This document shows, piece by piece, positions 37,101-50,567 of a stretch of 64,000 nt of DNA. Positions within the stretch are counted from its first letter, which is position 1; every line of letters starts with the position of its first letter. Position numbers and translations under genes: made by a program. The notes under the pieces were generated by a model. It had not been told where the DNA came from, did no database searches, and saw only the letters and a list, made by a program, of their open reading frames with translations. Source of the DNA: Burhinus oedicnemus (taxonomy: Eukaryota; Chordata; Aves; Charadriiformes; Burhinidae); NCBI GenBank assembly GCA_008921705.1, contig VFFE01009051.1:2667784-2731783 (forward strand), in the 5' to 3' direction.

Positions 37101-40100
37101 GTGTGCCAATTTGTCCAGAGAACTACCCCACTTTTGTGTACACTATCAATTACAAAAAGTAATCAAACTCATGCATGAGGAAGACGCTTTACAAGTGTTT
37201 CTTTCTGGTGGCTCAGCATAACTGCTCGTTTTCAAGGATGTCTGCTAGTACACTGAGGACAGCGGAAAAAGGAAGCAAGAAAACTGCACTGGAAAGATAA
37301 AAAGAGGTGGAGTATAAGGATTGTCTTTCTCGCACAGTCTGATGACTTTTCAGGGTGATGGTAGTAGACAGTGCTATTGGCAAGAAATGAATATTAAAAT
37401 ATAAAATAAAAGGTACGCTAGGTCAAGTCCCAGGACTGTGAAGCACTGTGAGTGTGAACTGTAAAAAGCACTCAATTGTTACAGCTATATTGAACTGTAC
37501 ACTATGCATTTCTTTTTGTTTATTGCCTCATGCCACAAATATTCCCTAATTCCAAATCTCAGCCACATGCAGGAAAATATATTTGTGCTGCAACCTAAAT
37601 AGACTAATAAAAACAACATTCAACCATTTGGAACTGAAATATTCATGAGATACTCAGGGAACAATGAAACCGAATTGCTTCAGCTATCCTAAAGGAACAA
37701 GAGTCAAGAAAACACAGGAGTAACTAGAAATTGTTCTACTGTGCCTTCAGACTTTGTTCTTTATTTTTCTTTTGCCTTTTGCTCCTCTGACTTCAAATCA
37801 AGCAGCTTCATTCCCATTTAGTAGATACTACACCTGGCTACCCAGGTGGCTCACATCCATTTATTTAAATTTTAGCCTGTGGAGTTAAATTACCGTGAAA
37901 GCAAAATAGGAGACTACTTTACCTACCTCAGTGAACTTCCTTTGCCACAGTATAGTCATATGGCCAGATGACATATTTGTGTGAGCTTGTGTGTCTTCAT
38001 GAGAGTCTGAATAAATACTGAAATTAATTTTAGAAGTTTCCTAAAATGTAATGCTTAGGGTTAATCTCAGGGAAAACTGCATATGCCTTGCTTGCTATAA
38101 TTAAAAGATATTACTTTGTTGAGAACTAGCTCTAGGCTCAAGCTTCTTGAGACACTTGTATTAACTGACCATTTCCTACTTTAATGAAACATACAATCCA
38201 AACAAGAAAACAGTTTCCTAATTAAAATTGCAAACAGTTATATACATATAAAGTTATATATTTTAGTTATAACTAAAGTATCTTACATCATTATTCAAAA
38301 ATCTGGGTCGGTGCTATTCCTGCCAGGAATTAAATGGTTCTAGAAATAATGCACACTGGGGGCAGTTATCTTAAACTACTGCAGCTCTGTCCCTCAGACC
38401 TGTATGACATCTGCAGCTGAAGAGGACGTTATCTATGCCTCTTCAGTATCTGTCCGTCTGGGTGAGCAGGAAATAATTTCACATGATGCTGCAACTGTTT
38501 ATCATTCTCTATTCTTAGCATCTATCTAGCTATCTGTAATGGCAAATACAGCTGTCACCCCCTCCTTTTTAATGGATATTCTTTTTCACAAGGGAAGATG
38601 GGGCACACCTGCAACAGGACATGAGAGGTCTCTGTGTCTCCCATTTCCCAGATGTATTCAGTTAACACACACTTCTTCTCGCAACACTGTATGTAGAAAG
38701 GCAACTAAAACCTAAATACCAAAGAATCAGTAACTACTTTTTTAAGTAATCAGCCTGCTAACTCTGTGATACAGGGAAATAAGAGAAATTTTACAGAATG
38801 CAGACAAAGTTTTAAAGGAGCCTTTGATCTACTCTGACTATTTTAGATGATGTTCCAGCTACCAGGACTACCCTTAATGCCTGCACTACAACTTTCCCTC
38901 CCCCAGACCCTTTTGGTGCAACAGCCAGGGCTGCCTACCCGCAACTTCTTTACAGATCATGTTAGGACAAAGGCTGCTCTGGCCGCAGCCAGCCTATTCT
39001 CCTCCAGCTCCTTTCCTGCTCCTCAAAGCTGCTCAGCATGTCAGTAGCCTTCTGCACCACCTCAATGTGTACATAGCTCTCTGAAGCCCTAGCTTCTGCA
39101 TCAACACCTAACCAATATTTAAAGTTAGGTAATATTAACATCATTCAAAAGCACATCTCTAAATCTAAGATCTGCTTCTAATTGTTTAAATTCTTGTCCA
39201 CTAAAAGACATTTCAATACCAAAAAAACCCAGGTTTGGTATGAATTATGGTATAATTCAACTGTTCTTTTGATGAATACAAGAAACGAAACAGCCTGGGG
39301 AGGGAAAAACTTTTTAAGTTTTTGCTCTAGAAAAGTAATTTTTCCTATTGGCTTGTTAATTGACAAGTTTTGACACGTTCTTTAATGTTGATGACCATTT
39401 TTTGCCAATGTAAAATGTCTCTTGCCAGTTTCTTACAGTTTTCAAACCTTAAATAATCCTCACATAATACGTACTATTCAGAGAACTCACACAGATGCAG
39501 GATACAAATATTAACAGAAGATTTGGAAACTGAAGAACTAAACAGCCCTAGCTTACCTAGATTTATGTACTGCTTACTTTTCTATCAAGCTGGCTCGTGC
39601 TTACAGCAGTACAGTTAAAACAAGTTCTTAGTGTTTTTGCACCAAAGAAGCTTCAGTAAGTTCATTTGGTTTGATACAACTAACTTGCTCCGCAAGCCCT
39701 GTATTTGCACAGCCTTAATTATGTGCTCTTAAACATCTTCAGGTGCCATCCAAATTTCCAGATTACAAGCTTTAAGGGAGTTTTTGGCTCTTACTTTATT
39801 CCACCCTGGCTCTTTTGCTAAATTTATATTTTGTATTTTCTAGTGTTTAGGAATCACGCTGGGACTTCAAAAGTGGTTGAAAGACCTAAGAATGGGCAGC
39901 CTCTCCATTGAATATTGTCTCCAAAGTTAAGCCATGCAAAATTGTTCTTCTCAGTTTCACAAATGTTTGAGGAATATTATGAGAAAAAATCATGATCATT
40001 TGTTCACCTTTTAGTCGAAAAAACTTTGCAGACTGTTAGCGTCTCCATTGACATAAGCACTAACAAGAGTTTGGTTTTGTTTTTTAGAAAAACATTTGCT

Positions 40101-40296
40101 GGAAAATAAAGAGTTTAAAAATGAAGAGGACTTCAAGTTATCATATAGTGAATAAATATATATATATAGTGCTTGAAGACTAGACCTAAATCAACTATGT
40201 TCTGTACTAAATGAGAAAACAAAGGCTTTGTGTAGTTGCATCACAATTTAGGTGACAAGACACACTTTTTCTAAGAGCAGTGCTTCAGACTGAGAC
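31176..40296. other. AT-rich gene-free stretch
   Basis: About 9 kb without a supported gene. It includes T-rich runs near 31,978-31,989 and 32,400-32,410, and a 15-base A run at 36,975-36,989. Overlapping open frames at 32,008-32,295, 33,848-34,263 and 35,276-35,535 have no protein-like composition or flanking splice sites that I could support. Confidence 0.5.
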
Positions 40297-40499
40297 ATAG
40301 AATCATAGAATCATCTAGGTTGGAAGAGATCTTTAAGATCAAGTGCAACCATCAACCTAACACTGCCAAGACCACCACTAAACCATGTCCCTCAGCACCA
40401 CGTCTACCCGTCTTTTAAATACCTCCAGGGATGGTGATTCCACCACTTCCCTGGGCAGCCTGTTCCAATGCTTGAAATTTTTCCTAATATCCAATCTTA
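40297..40499 (-). repeat. CR1 3'-end fragment
   Basis: The plus strand begins ATAGAATCATAGAATCATCT and continues through GGTTGGAAGAGATCTTTAAG, CCATGTCCCTCAGCACCACG and CTGGGCAGCCTGTTCCAATG. This is the reverse complement of a typical avian CR1 3' end. It stops at about 40,499, where the 5' truncation lies. Confidence 0.93.
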
Positions 40500-40650
40500 A
40501 CATTTGAGAGAGAGATTACACAAATCAAAGGTTTCAATGGACGTTGTAATGCTGAAAGGATCTCTCTTCCATGAACTTTTCTACTCCTTTAGCAAACTAG
40601 CATAAAGGTTTACCATACACAACTGTCTATGGCACCATATTTCACAGCTT

Positions 40651-40655
40651 ATTAC

Positions 40656-40707
<52 letters not shown>

Positions 40708-40708
40708 T
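40651..40708. repeat. (ATT)n microsatellite
   Basis: Nearly perfect trinucleotide repeats of about 19 units with one ATTACT interruption near the start. Simple repeats of this length are usually polymorphic. Confidence 0.97.
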
Positions 40709-40785
40709 TACAGCTTTAAATTATCTTATACATATCACATTATTTAAACCTACTTTGGACAGCTTTCTGGAATCAAAGGGCGTTT

Positions 40786-40997
40786 AATCACAGAATACTT
40801 TGGGTTGGATAAGGTCTCCCCTCAGCCTCCTTTTCTCCAGACTAAACAACCTCAGTGCCCTCAGCTGCTCCTCACAAGACTTGTGCTCTAGACCCCTCAC
40901 CACTTTTGTTGCCCTTCTCTGGACATGCTCCAGCACCTCAATGTCTTTCTTGTAGAGAGGGGCCCAAAACTGCACACAGTATTCAAGGTGAATAAAC
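40786..40997 (-). repeat. CR1 fragment with ORF2 C-terminal coding remnant
   Basis: The minus strand encodes [20 protein letters not shown], then [20 protein letters not shown] and [16 protein letters not shown], the typical C-terminal block of CR1 ORF2. At its 3' side (about 40,786-40,812) it jumps directly to a CR1 3'-terminal-like sequence (TTGGGTTGGA), so several hundred bases between are deleted. It is a second insertion, in the same orientation as the copy at 40,297, because each has its own 3' terminus. Confidence 0.92.
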
Positions 40998-43900
40998 AAA
41001 GAGCAACCCAAACAAGTTTATGCTTCTGTTTTCTGAAGGCAACGTGGATAACAGAAACGTAATATATCGTTTCATCTTTGTAAATCAACCATTAGTTTTG
41101 TTTATTGAAATTATTAACCTACAATCCCTGTTTGATTCCAAGTGTGTTTCAGCCTTGCAAGTTTAAAACATCTGGTTTTTTGTTGGGTGGTTTGTTGTTT
41201 GTTTTGAGTTTTTTTTAAATATATATCCTGTTTCTATGCCTATTAACAAAAAATCTGAATCTGGCTCAGTTAAGCCTGCTCAACGTTATGGTTACTATTA
41301 ACAAATACAAGTATTTATATTAGAATTTTTATTTAAGGAATATCATAACTGAAACAAGACATATCACTTAAATGTCAGATTTTAAAAAATCGCCTAATTT
41401 ACGTGAACTACGCAGAAACTGACCAATCAGAATTTATTTATAAAAATAGAGTAAGAACATATAAATAAATTAAAGGAAAATAAAAATAAAGTGTAGCACT
41501 TTAAACAACTTCGATAATAATGTTTTATCACCCTCTAATTTTCTGTTCTGAAATTTCATTTTTTAGTTCATAATTTTAGTTGGAGAGCTGCTCAAATCAC
41601 TGGATTTCAAAAAGATCTTCAGTGATTCTATGTCTTGTAAGCCAGACATGTTCAATGAATAAACCTCCTAATGTGAAGAAATTAATGACAAATTAAGTTC
41701 TGGCTCTCCCCTTTGGAGAGCACTGCTGCTCAGAAGTTGCTAGCAAACAGTGGTTATATTAAGCCTTTTCCTGTTGAGTTACTGAAGCTTTAGATTTTAA
41801 TCTGTACTATAGATGATATCTTTGTCTTTTAAGGTATCTTTCACTATTTTCCTAAAAAGAGAAAGTCAGTTCTTCACAGCACACCTGGAATAGTAAGATA
41901 CCTATGTCGCATGGAAGATGATGTTCTTTCTCTGCCTCATATTGGTAAATCAACTCAATTAAACCATGATTAACGTTTGGCTCAGTGTCACATAAATTTG
42001 TCTAACAGCTGATACTACGTAAATCAAGATGTCTGGGTGCCAACTCTCTTAAAACACTACACTCAGTGCATACCACACATCCCATTCCAAACACAGGTTT
42101 GCTTCCTCTCACTGCAGAAAATTGCTAACATGTAGAATTAAGTCCTAGAAATGCCCATCCTGTCTCTTCTGTTTGCTATCAAACATGGCTAAAAATGCAA
42201 CCAGAAATATGGTTATAGTACAAATCATAAGTTACACGAATACACTTTAGAGTTTACATTCTATTTGCTATTCCTTTTACTTGCATGGTAACTTAAAGAA
42301 CACTAAACAAGCTGGAAGATTGATAAAGCTGTCATGTTCTTTCAAAATACGAATTGTAGATACATCTCAGAAACTCCGATTAAAATTTCCTTAATTTTGA
42401 GTCATTCAGATCTATTGTTTGACTTAAGTCATCTCTACATGCAATCAAGTCATATATCTGTATACTCAGGCAAGGAATGGCTAAGGCTGTGGTGATCTCC
42501 ACAGCAGCTTCCTTTCAAAAAAGTAATAAACGGACTTCTGAGTATTTGGCAATGCCAACCAGGAAGGACGCAATCATGTAAATTGTCTTTTCTAAATAAT
42601 TTGCATATGCAGGGAGAGCCAGTGTGCTAAGAATGCACAAAAATACAGTAAAATACAGTACACAACTTATGTGTTAAGAATTCAATTGCCCCCTTGCTAA
42701 TGCTGTGCAAAGTAATCCTTTTTAACATGTGAAGAATGGACAAGGTATATACAACATTTTTAAATGTACAGCTTCAGTCTCATAATCACAACAAACTGGA
42801 AGTACCATCTCATAGAATTAGCTAACAATGGTTGCAGTAATACAACTGAAAGTCCATTCATCTAGAAAAAGCATTTCTAGAATTATGAAGTCATTAAAAA
42901 GCAAGTGAAAATAACAAGCAAGATATACATAGGTAATTTATGATGTAAAAAAAGTTTGGCTAATTGACAGGGAGTAGATAGTATCACTTTTGATGTACTT
43001 GATCAACATTCATTATACAGTTTAAAGACACTCAGTGTGGTCAATAGTTCCATACTATGCCCTCTGGAAATAATTCCATGCTATATGAAGCACAGTACTT
43101 GATGTAAAGTGTGATATTCGGTATTTATGGCAAAGCCATTCTGTCATCTCAGTCATTTAGCATTGGGCAAGATCCAGTTACAGACAAATGTACGCTGTAA
43201 TTAGAATGATGAGTCAAGCTCACACTTGCAATATGGCAGATATCTATAAATCGACTAGACTTCTCAATTATTTCAGATTACTTTTCTCAAAATAGCTAAG
43301 ATTGTTTACCAATGTCCGCCTTTAGGTTTGAATTAGCTATGCATTAGGTAATTAGACATTTGAAATAGCTGTTAGAAATGTTAGCTGGCTCCCTCTTCTC
43401 ACAAGGCCAAAGTAGCTGACAATGGCTAATAACTAAATATTTCATGTGAAAAAGGATATGCAGACATAATTACTGCAGCAACCTCATCAGACCAGCTAAG
43501 TCTAATTAAGTGTCAAGCTAGAGTTACAAAAGGGTTATGAGATTTCCCTTAAAAACGACAACTCAGCACGGTGACACATAGACAATAAAACTACCTCAGG
43601 AGCAAGAGGAACATGACTTTTATGTTGGCGTGTGAGTCATGTTATGAAAAGGACCCTGTTCTTTCACATTATTCAAAACAGATTATTGAAATTAAAGCAC
43701 AATTGAAATATTCAACCTGTAGCCACGAAAGAAAACTTTGCAGAATGTTTCCTCCTTCACTAACACATCCTTAAAGCAGTTAATAACCCTTTTAATTGTT
43801 TTTCCCTCCAAGTCAAACATAGGAGGCTCTCATAAGCCTTACCTCTTTCCATTTGTAATTATTTACACTTCTAATTACTAGTAGATCCTATTACTGAGTA

Positions 43901-46900
43901 TCTTAATTATTATTAAATTGATCATTAAAATATGAATCTTCTGTATTCTGTTTATAGGCACAAACCAACCATACAGGTAAATGAAAAAGAGTAGCGTCTT
44001 AGATATTCAGAAATAAAGATGGGTAGGAAATAATATTAATGGCTCATTAACTTTCTAGATTTCAAACAGTTTTCCTCATTCCACATTGCACGGAGACAGC
44101 TTTCAAGTTTTCACAAAAGTCTTGCCAGAGTAAAAAGTCTGGTTTTTATCTAGCTTTAGTGTATACCATGTAAAGAGAACGTATATATCTCAGAGATGAC
44201 GTCAGACTCTCAGGTATCAGCATGTATTAAAGCAAAAGTCTGATTCTTAAGAATAAAAGATGTAAAGGTGACACAAACACGTTTTCTATTCTGCTTATCA
44301 TCCTACACGTACACACTAACATTCTTCATAATTTCTTCTTTAATGCAGCAATGACTTTTCCTCATTTGAGAAACAGCTCTCAAAAATAAAAGGCAATCAG
44401 TGCAGCATTATTACATCCCATTATTTCTAGAAGTGGCTGCCCATCTTAAGTTAGAACAAGGATTCTTCTTTTACTTCTTCCACAGAGCTCTGCCATTTTC
44501 TATATATCTGTGCTGAATAATATTGATCCTTTTTAATTTAAAAATGTAATAGTGTTTCAACTCAATTCCTGCCACATTACTTACCATGTAGAGCAACAGA
44601 GCTATGCTAATGCTTGCTGTGGTAACAATGCAGAATTTGCTCAGATTTTACTATTAAGAGACACTAAACTCTTCAAGTGTGGCATGCTAATCATGTTCTA
44701 ATTCTTCATTCATCTGTTTTGAACTTTCCTCCATTCCTCTCCCTAAATCTGCTGACAATCCCATGCCACTGAATATTATTACAGTTCCTAGAACTATTCA
44801 GAATATATTTTATCTTGCTCAGGGAGTCCTCCTAATAATATGAATATGTACACGGAATATCTTAAACTGACTGGCAGCCAGTCACCTTTTCCTCAGCCAA
44901 GACAGCTATTTAGTATTTTAATATCTTCTCTTAAAAATGCAAGAAAGAATGCAGAAGTTTAAGACTGCCTTTAACCCAATCACAGTTCTGATTTTCCTTC
45001 CTACTCAAGCAGTGGTGTCTGTGCTATGTGCTAATCAAATGCCATTCAGCCAAGGGGATGAAATCTCAGGCTTACTTAAAGAAATTACAAATAAAGCTTC
45101 TGTTTGTTTCAGTAAGATTTTTTCTTTGTCATTTTTGATTAATTTTCTGATATTTTGCTTTGTCATGCCATCAGTTTGAATGGGAAGACAGGACAGAATC
45201 ACTGGCATAACACAGCGCACTCCTACTGATGATTTGAATGAAGGTATTCAGATTAGCACTTTCACATAATAACAACTTTGCTGCCCTGGTAGAATACCCT
45301 TTACCTTCAAAAGCAGATAGGCTGTTAAGCTTTTTTTTTTTTTTTCTCCTTTTAAAAACCATGAGAATCACTTTGTTTGACTTTTTAGTATTACAGCTGC
45401 ATTCCAAATATAGTCAGTGCTACACAGTATTGAAAACAATCCTTCATCTCATAGTCTGAACTGAGGAATCAATGTAGGCATCCTGCAGTACCCTGATTAT
45501 CTGCAGAGATGAGATAAGGGTATGCATCACCTCATCCTCTCCACTCTTACTGAAAAGGGCATCGGTGTGCTTGAGATGGACTGCTAACCGGGGCAGTCAG
45601 AGACCTGAGCCAAATGACACCCCATAATCTAGTATCACCAAAAGGTGAAGGATTTAAAAACAGAGGCGTGCAAGGGGACGTAATATGCAGTGTTTATGCA
45701 CTTACCTTGAATACACTTATTTGCTTTCCTGAAACTTCTTTATTTGCAAAAAGGGAATATGATCGAATTTTGAGAATCCTTCAGGAGGGGGTGGTCAATT
45801 CCTCAGTTGATGGGGGCTGTAAGCTACACTACATGGCAGAAAAAGACATTTTAGTTTCCACTGAAATTAAACAATATCTCATAAAAGCCAAAGAAAACTT
45901 AACTCTAAGTGTAAGTTGTGTGAATGATAAGATCCTGTTTACATGTTGTATTACGGCTTCTCTTTCACTGCATGCAAATTTCATTTTACTATTGATGTCA
46001 TTTATTTAATTTTGGGGCATCATACATGAGTAGATTAAATTCTGGGAACCCTGAATAATGGTTTACACCCACATATATGAGAAGACAACTTGTCTGTAAA
46101 ATCACAATACTGCAGCAAAAAATTTACTGTCTAAATGACTTTCCAGGCTTTTGTTTCAATGGAACTTTGTCCATTCAAGCAAGCCGAAGTTGCTGGCCAC
46201 CATAATACAGGTACTATGATGACATAGAAATAAATCAGAAAGAAGATAAGCTATTGAAGTGACAGTCATATTTCAAAGGCATTGCCTTTGAGGATGAAAA
46301 ATAGATTTTGAGAATTTTCCAGTCACTTTTAAAAATCAAGTAATTAAAAAAAAAATAGATGTAGATAATGATTTGTCTCAGGTATCATAAAAATCAAACT
46401 ATAAATTTCCCATAATGTTTATCATAATAAAATGTTTTCAGAACCACACAGGCAATGTATGAAATCCACTTACGGAATGTGCTTCTAAAAGGTTGACACC
46501 TTAAAAAAAAAAAAAAGACAACTGATTTTTCCCATTGTCTCTGTATATACAACAAACTGACTGCTTAAACTATATTGCAGTAGAAGTCTTGCTGGAATGA
46601 AATTTTAATATTGTCAAATCTTTATAATTATTCATTATTTTTGGTGCAACACTCGGCATCCTTGCTGTCACATACCATTGCACAGATAATTATGAAAAAC
46701 AAAATCCGAAACCATGAAGAATATTTTTCACATTATAGAAGCAACTATTAAAAAAAAGCCAATCTCCAGTTTAAAATTCATATTTCATTCTTCAAGTAAC
46801 AAAATACAAAACTCTGGACACTTACTGTATAATAACCTAAGAAAGCTGAATGGCATAAATCTCCAAATAAAGATGTATTTTGAATAAAGTATTCATCCAC

Positions 46901-49900
46901 ATCATGCGCAAAATCTCTAGAGTAAAAATCTCATAAGAAAATCAACGGAATAGTCTGGAAAATTGGAGAAAATACATCAAACCTTGACTATAGAAATATA
47001 ACTATGTTGTTGCAATGACCAAAAGTCATCTTATGTAAATGATATTTTGAGCAATGCATATCAGAACTGATTTAAATACTAACACACTACTAGTCTCCCA
47101 GAGTCAAAATAAGCATTCTGTAATGCTTTGTAAGCAATGTGAGCACGTTAACTATCTGAATTAACTAAACTACAGCCAGAAGGTGGCCCTTTCAAATAAT
47201 TTTGTTAAAGCATGAATAGTACGACTACAATATAAAATAAAAAAAGAGATATTGAATGTCAACATTTTCTATTGCATGGTCAGCAGATATTCATTGCATC
47301 TGTAAACACTGATAGCATTTACTGTGCTATGGGAAGCAGGTAGCCTTGAAGAAATCTCTTCTTCTTATGTGCCACCCTGGTTTTCCATCCACATTTTTTT
47401 AACACCTAGGAATTACTATAGATCAAACCCCTTATTTCAAAATCCCATGAGACCTTTTAAGAAAAAACATACTTTTTATAAATTTAAGTGCTTGTTATGG
47501 CTGTCAAACACTATCAGTCAAATTTATCTCATAAAGCATTAAATAGGCTTGGGCTGCTAGTTATACAAATTTGGATCATAAATTTAAAACCTGCCTTGTC
47601 CCTATTACCTATTTACAGGAGACAAAGACCTCAGTACAAAAAAGATTAATAATTTTGGGGGTTAGCAGAGGTGATCATGTGTCATACTATAGACACAATA
47701 TTTATTTTACACAATTCAACAACTATTCAGGAGCTCTGCAAAAGAATTAAAAGTTTTGCTCCACTAATATCATATATTAGATAAGAAAGTTTTCATCTTT
47801 ATTCACTTTCAGTCTTGCACCTGTAGAGGAACATCTCCAAGGCCATAACCAATAAACAAAAATTTACTTTAATAAACTTATTCTTAAGGGTTCAGTGATA
47901 TCCATCCCCATTGGTTTAGAGTGTCTCTTTCACAGAGAGGCTTGCTTCATTTTTATCTCACCTGAATACAGATGTAAGGGAAAGGGAAATGGTCGTGAGG
48001 GAGGGAATACCAATGTCACTAATAAACTTATCTTTGTTATAAAGAAAATAAAATCAGATCAAAGTCTGTGCTACTAATAAAAGGTTTACCAGATGTACTT
48101 TATCAAAAACTTGGGTTTTTTTAAATAGATGAGGGGTTGCCAATTTTATGAAATTATGCCCAGAAGCAAGACAGTATATAAATCCAACACACCCAGATTC
48201 AAAAAATAGACAAGACAATGGAAAAAGCTGAAGCCTCTGCTTGTCTGGTAGTATCTGGTGACATACCAATTCAGTAAGGAATCTATACATCTGAGAGGTT
48301 TGAGATTGGGAAAATGGAAGGTGTTTAAAGCGAATTATTAAAATTTGCAACATTTATATTACTGTGAAGAAACTGAATTCAGCTTTTGCAAGCATTTCAG
48401 TATTTGGCCAAAACCAGACCCTGAAACAGAGCGATACATTCTCTGCTGTCATTCACTGCCTCTCCAATTACCAAGCTTCAATCCACTTCTCAGAGGAGTA
48501 AGAAACATGAAAGACAGTTCTGTGAATGACTGATTAACATGGAAAAGATCATTTCACGAAGATTGTATTGTATTCCTAACAAGATCAAAAGTGTGCACTA
48601 AATTATTGTTATGATAATTACCTTTGGCAGAATTTGTCTTATTGTTAAAAAGCAATAATAAGGCACCTTAACAGGCAGAATAATTACACTTAACTGCTGT
48701 AATTAATAAATTAATTCTCAGGCAAAAATGATTTATATCATAGGAATTATGTAACTGCTGCCATTTAAATTCTTACTGCAATACCTTAATATAATTTAAA
48801 TCAAGCATTGTTAATATTTCTAAACCTTTACTTCAATAAGGTAAGAGAACAAATTCAGTTCAGAAAGAAGACCATTTCATTTCTGCCTCACTGGATTGGA
48901 ATGTCTGAACCTGAATATCAAAATATGCATATGTAATCCCAATGAGGAGAAGGGAGGGAGAAGAGAGCAGAGGTTAATATTTGTACACAGAGCTTTTGTG
49001 ACATCAGTTTGTTCCTTCTCCAGCAGGTGTCATTCCAAAAATCTTTCTTCACTATCAAAGACATTTTGCTATCAAACATTAATTCTTGTATTCCACTGCA
49101 TGATCAAAAAGAAATTTCAGAGAGAGATTTAATCTGCAATTCTGCCCTTAAAGAATTTGTGCCAGAATTTGCGATTTGATATAATTTAAACACTGAATTT
49201 CATTAATTGCCTTAAGATCTATTTTTCTCTGATGACCTACGTTGCTATTTCTGAGTGATCTTCAGAAAGCCAAAAAATGTCAGAGTGATTTCAGTCATGT
49301 TTTTTAATAAGTGGTTCATTAGTATTAAAATAACTCCCAGACTACCTGCATTTTACTACCAATAGTCCTAGATGATTTCTAAATGACACAACACAGCTCT
49401 CGGTGTCCTTATTATATAAGAAGTCATATAGGTCATCATTTTTTCCAAAGATGATATACACAAACAGTTTTTACGATGTCACAACATGATTTATAAGAGA
49501 CTTAGTGCAAATAAAAACCACTCAGCTTGTTGGCATCCCTGATACTTTGTGATTTGGGGATTCACTGGTTTCGAAAATGGCTTCCTCAAAAATTGCATAC
49601 AGAAACACTTTTTTGTTAGTCCTTCAGAAAGAGGAATCCCACTTATTCAATATGAGAACAAGTATATTTTCTACTGTGTTTTTAATACTTAAGTAAATGA
49701 CTTCCCAAATACTCTGCACTAAGCTTTCAATTGAATTGATGATTTTTTGAAAATATTACTCTTTGGCTACAGGGAATCAATGCTATAAGGACACAATATT
49801 TCTTCAATATATGCAGCACTAGTTAAATAATCAGAAATCATTTCACAGAAGTAAATACAGAAATCATTCCACACTTGGAATTGCATACAACTTGTATCTC

Positions 49901-50030
49901 TCAACTCCTTTTAAGAACTCAGAAATTGCAAGTGCGAGCTACATCTCTTACTAGCAAAGGTGTTGAAAATTGCAATAAAAGTTGCAGTAAACATAACATA
50001 AGTGGATGCAGCTTTATTTTAGTTAATTAT
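40998..50030. other. AT-rich gene-free stretch with possible conserved non-coding segments
   Basis: About 9 kb without a supported gene. Segments at about 42,560-42,660, 43,200-43,660 and 48,590-48,830 are rich in TAATTA-type motifs, and an ATTTGCAT octamer lies at 42,599-42,606; this texture resembles developmental enhancers. A 15-base T run lies at 45,331-45,345 and a 14-base A run at 46,503-46,516. A 131-codon frame at 45,614-46,009 is open but not recognisable. Confidence 0.45.
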
Positions 50031-50567
50031 TGTTGTGAGTTAACCTCAGTTAATACGTTAACCTCTGTGGGGCTAAGTCCCACCAAGCTGCTCACTCACA
50101 CCCCCATGGGATAGGGGAGAGAATAGGAAGAGTAATTAAAACAAGAAATTCTTTCCCTGCTTCCCATCAGCAGGCAGATGTTTAGCCACTTCCAGGAAAG
50201 AAGGGCTTCATCCCATGTAATGGTTATATGGAAAGACAAATGCCACAACCTTGAACATCATCCCCCTTCCTGCTCCTTTCCACTAGCTTTTATTGCTGAG
50301 CATGACATCATGTGGTATGGAATATCCCTTTGGTCAGTTGGGGTCAGCTGAGACAGCTGTGTCCCCTCCCGGCTTCTTGTGCATCCCCAGCCTACTCATT
50401 GGTGGGGCAGTGTGAGAAACAGAAAAGGCCGTGACACTGCCAGCACAGCTCAGCAATAGCTAAAACACTGGTATGTTATCAACACCGTTTCAGTCACAAA
50501 TCCAACACATTGCACCATACCAGTTACTATGAAGACAATTAACTCTATCCCAGCCCAAACCAGCACA
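50031..50567 (-). mobile_element. Solo LTR of the same family as the one at 20.8 kb (ERVL-like)
   Basis: On the plus strand it runs from TGTTGTGAGTTAACC to AAACCAGCACA, so TGT...ACA, and it aligns along its length with the LTR at 20,842-21,429. The flanking pentamers ATTAT and ATTGT differ at one base and are probably a decayed target duplication. On the minus strand it has a TATA-like AATAAAAGC next to a TGATGTCA (CRE-like) site near 50,286-50,312. No internal sequence is present, so it is a solo LTR. Confidence 0.87.

Noticed and set aside
45614..46009. 131-codon plus-strand frame
   Set aside because: It is longer than expected by chance in AT-rich DNA, but its composition changes along its length, it has no recognisable domain and I found no convincing splice sites.
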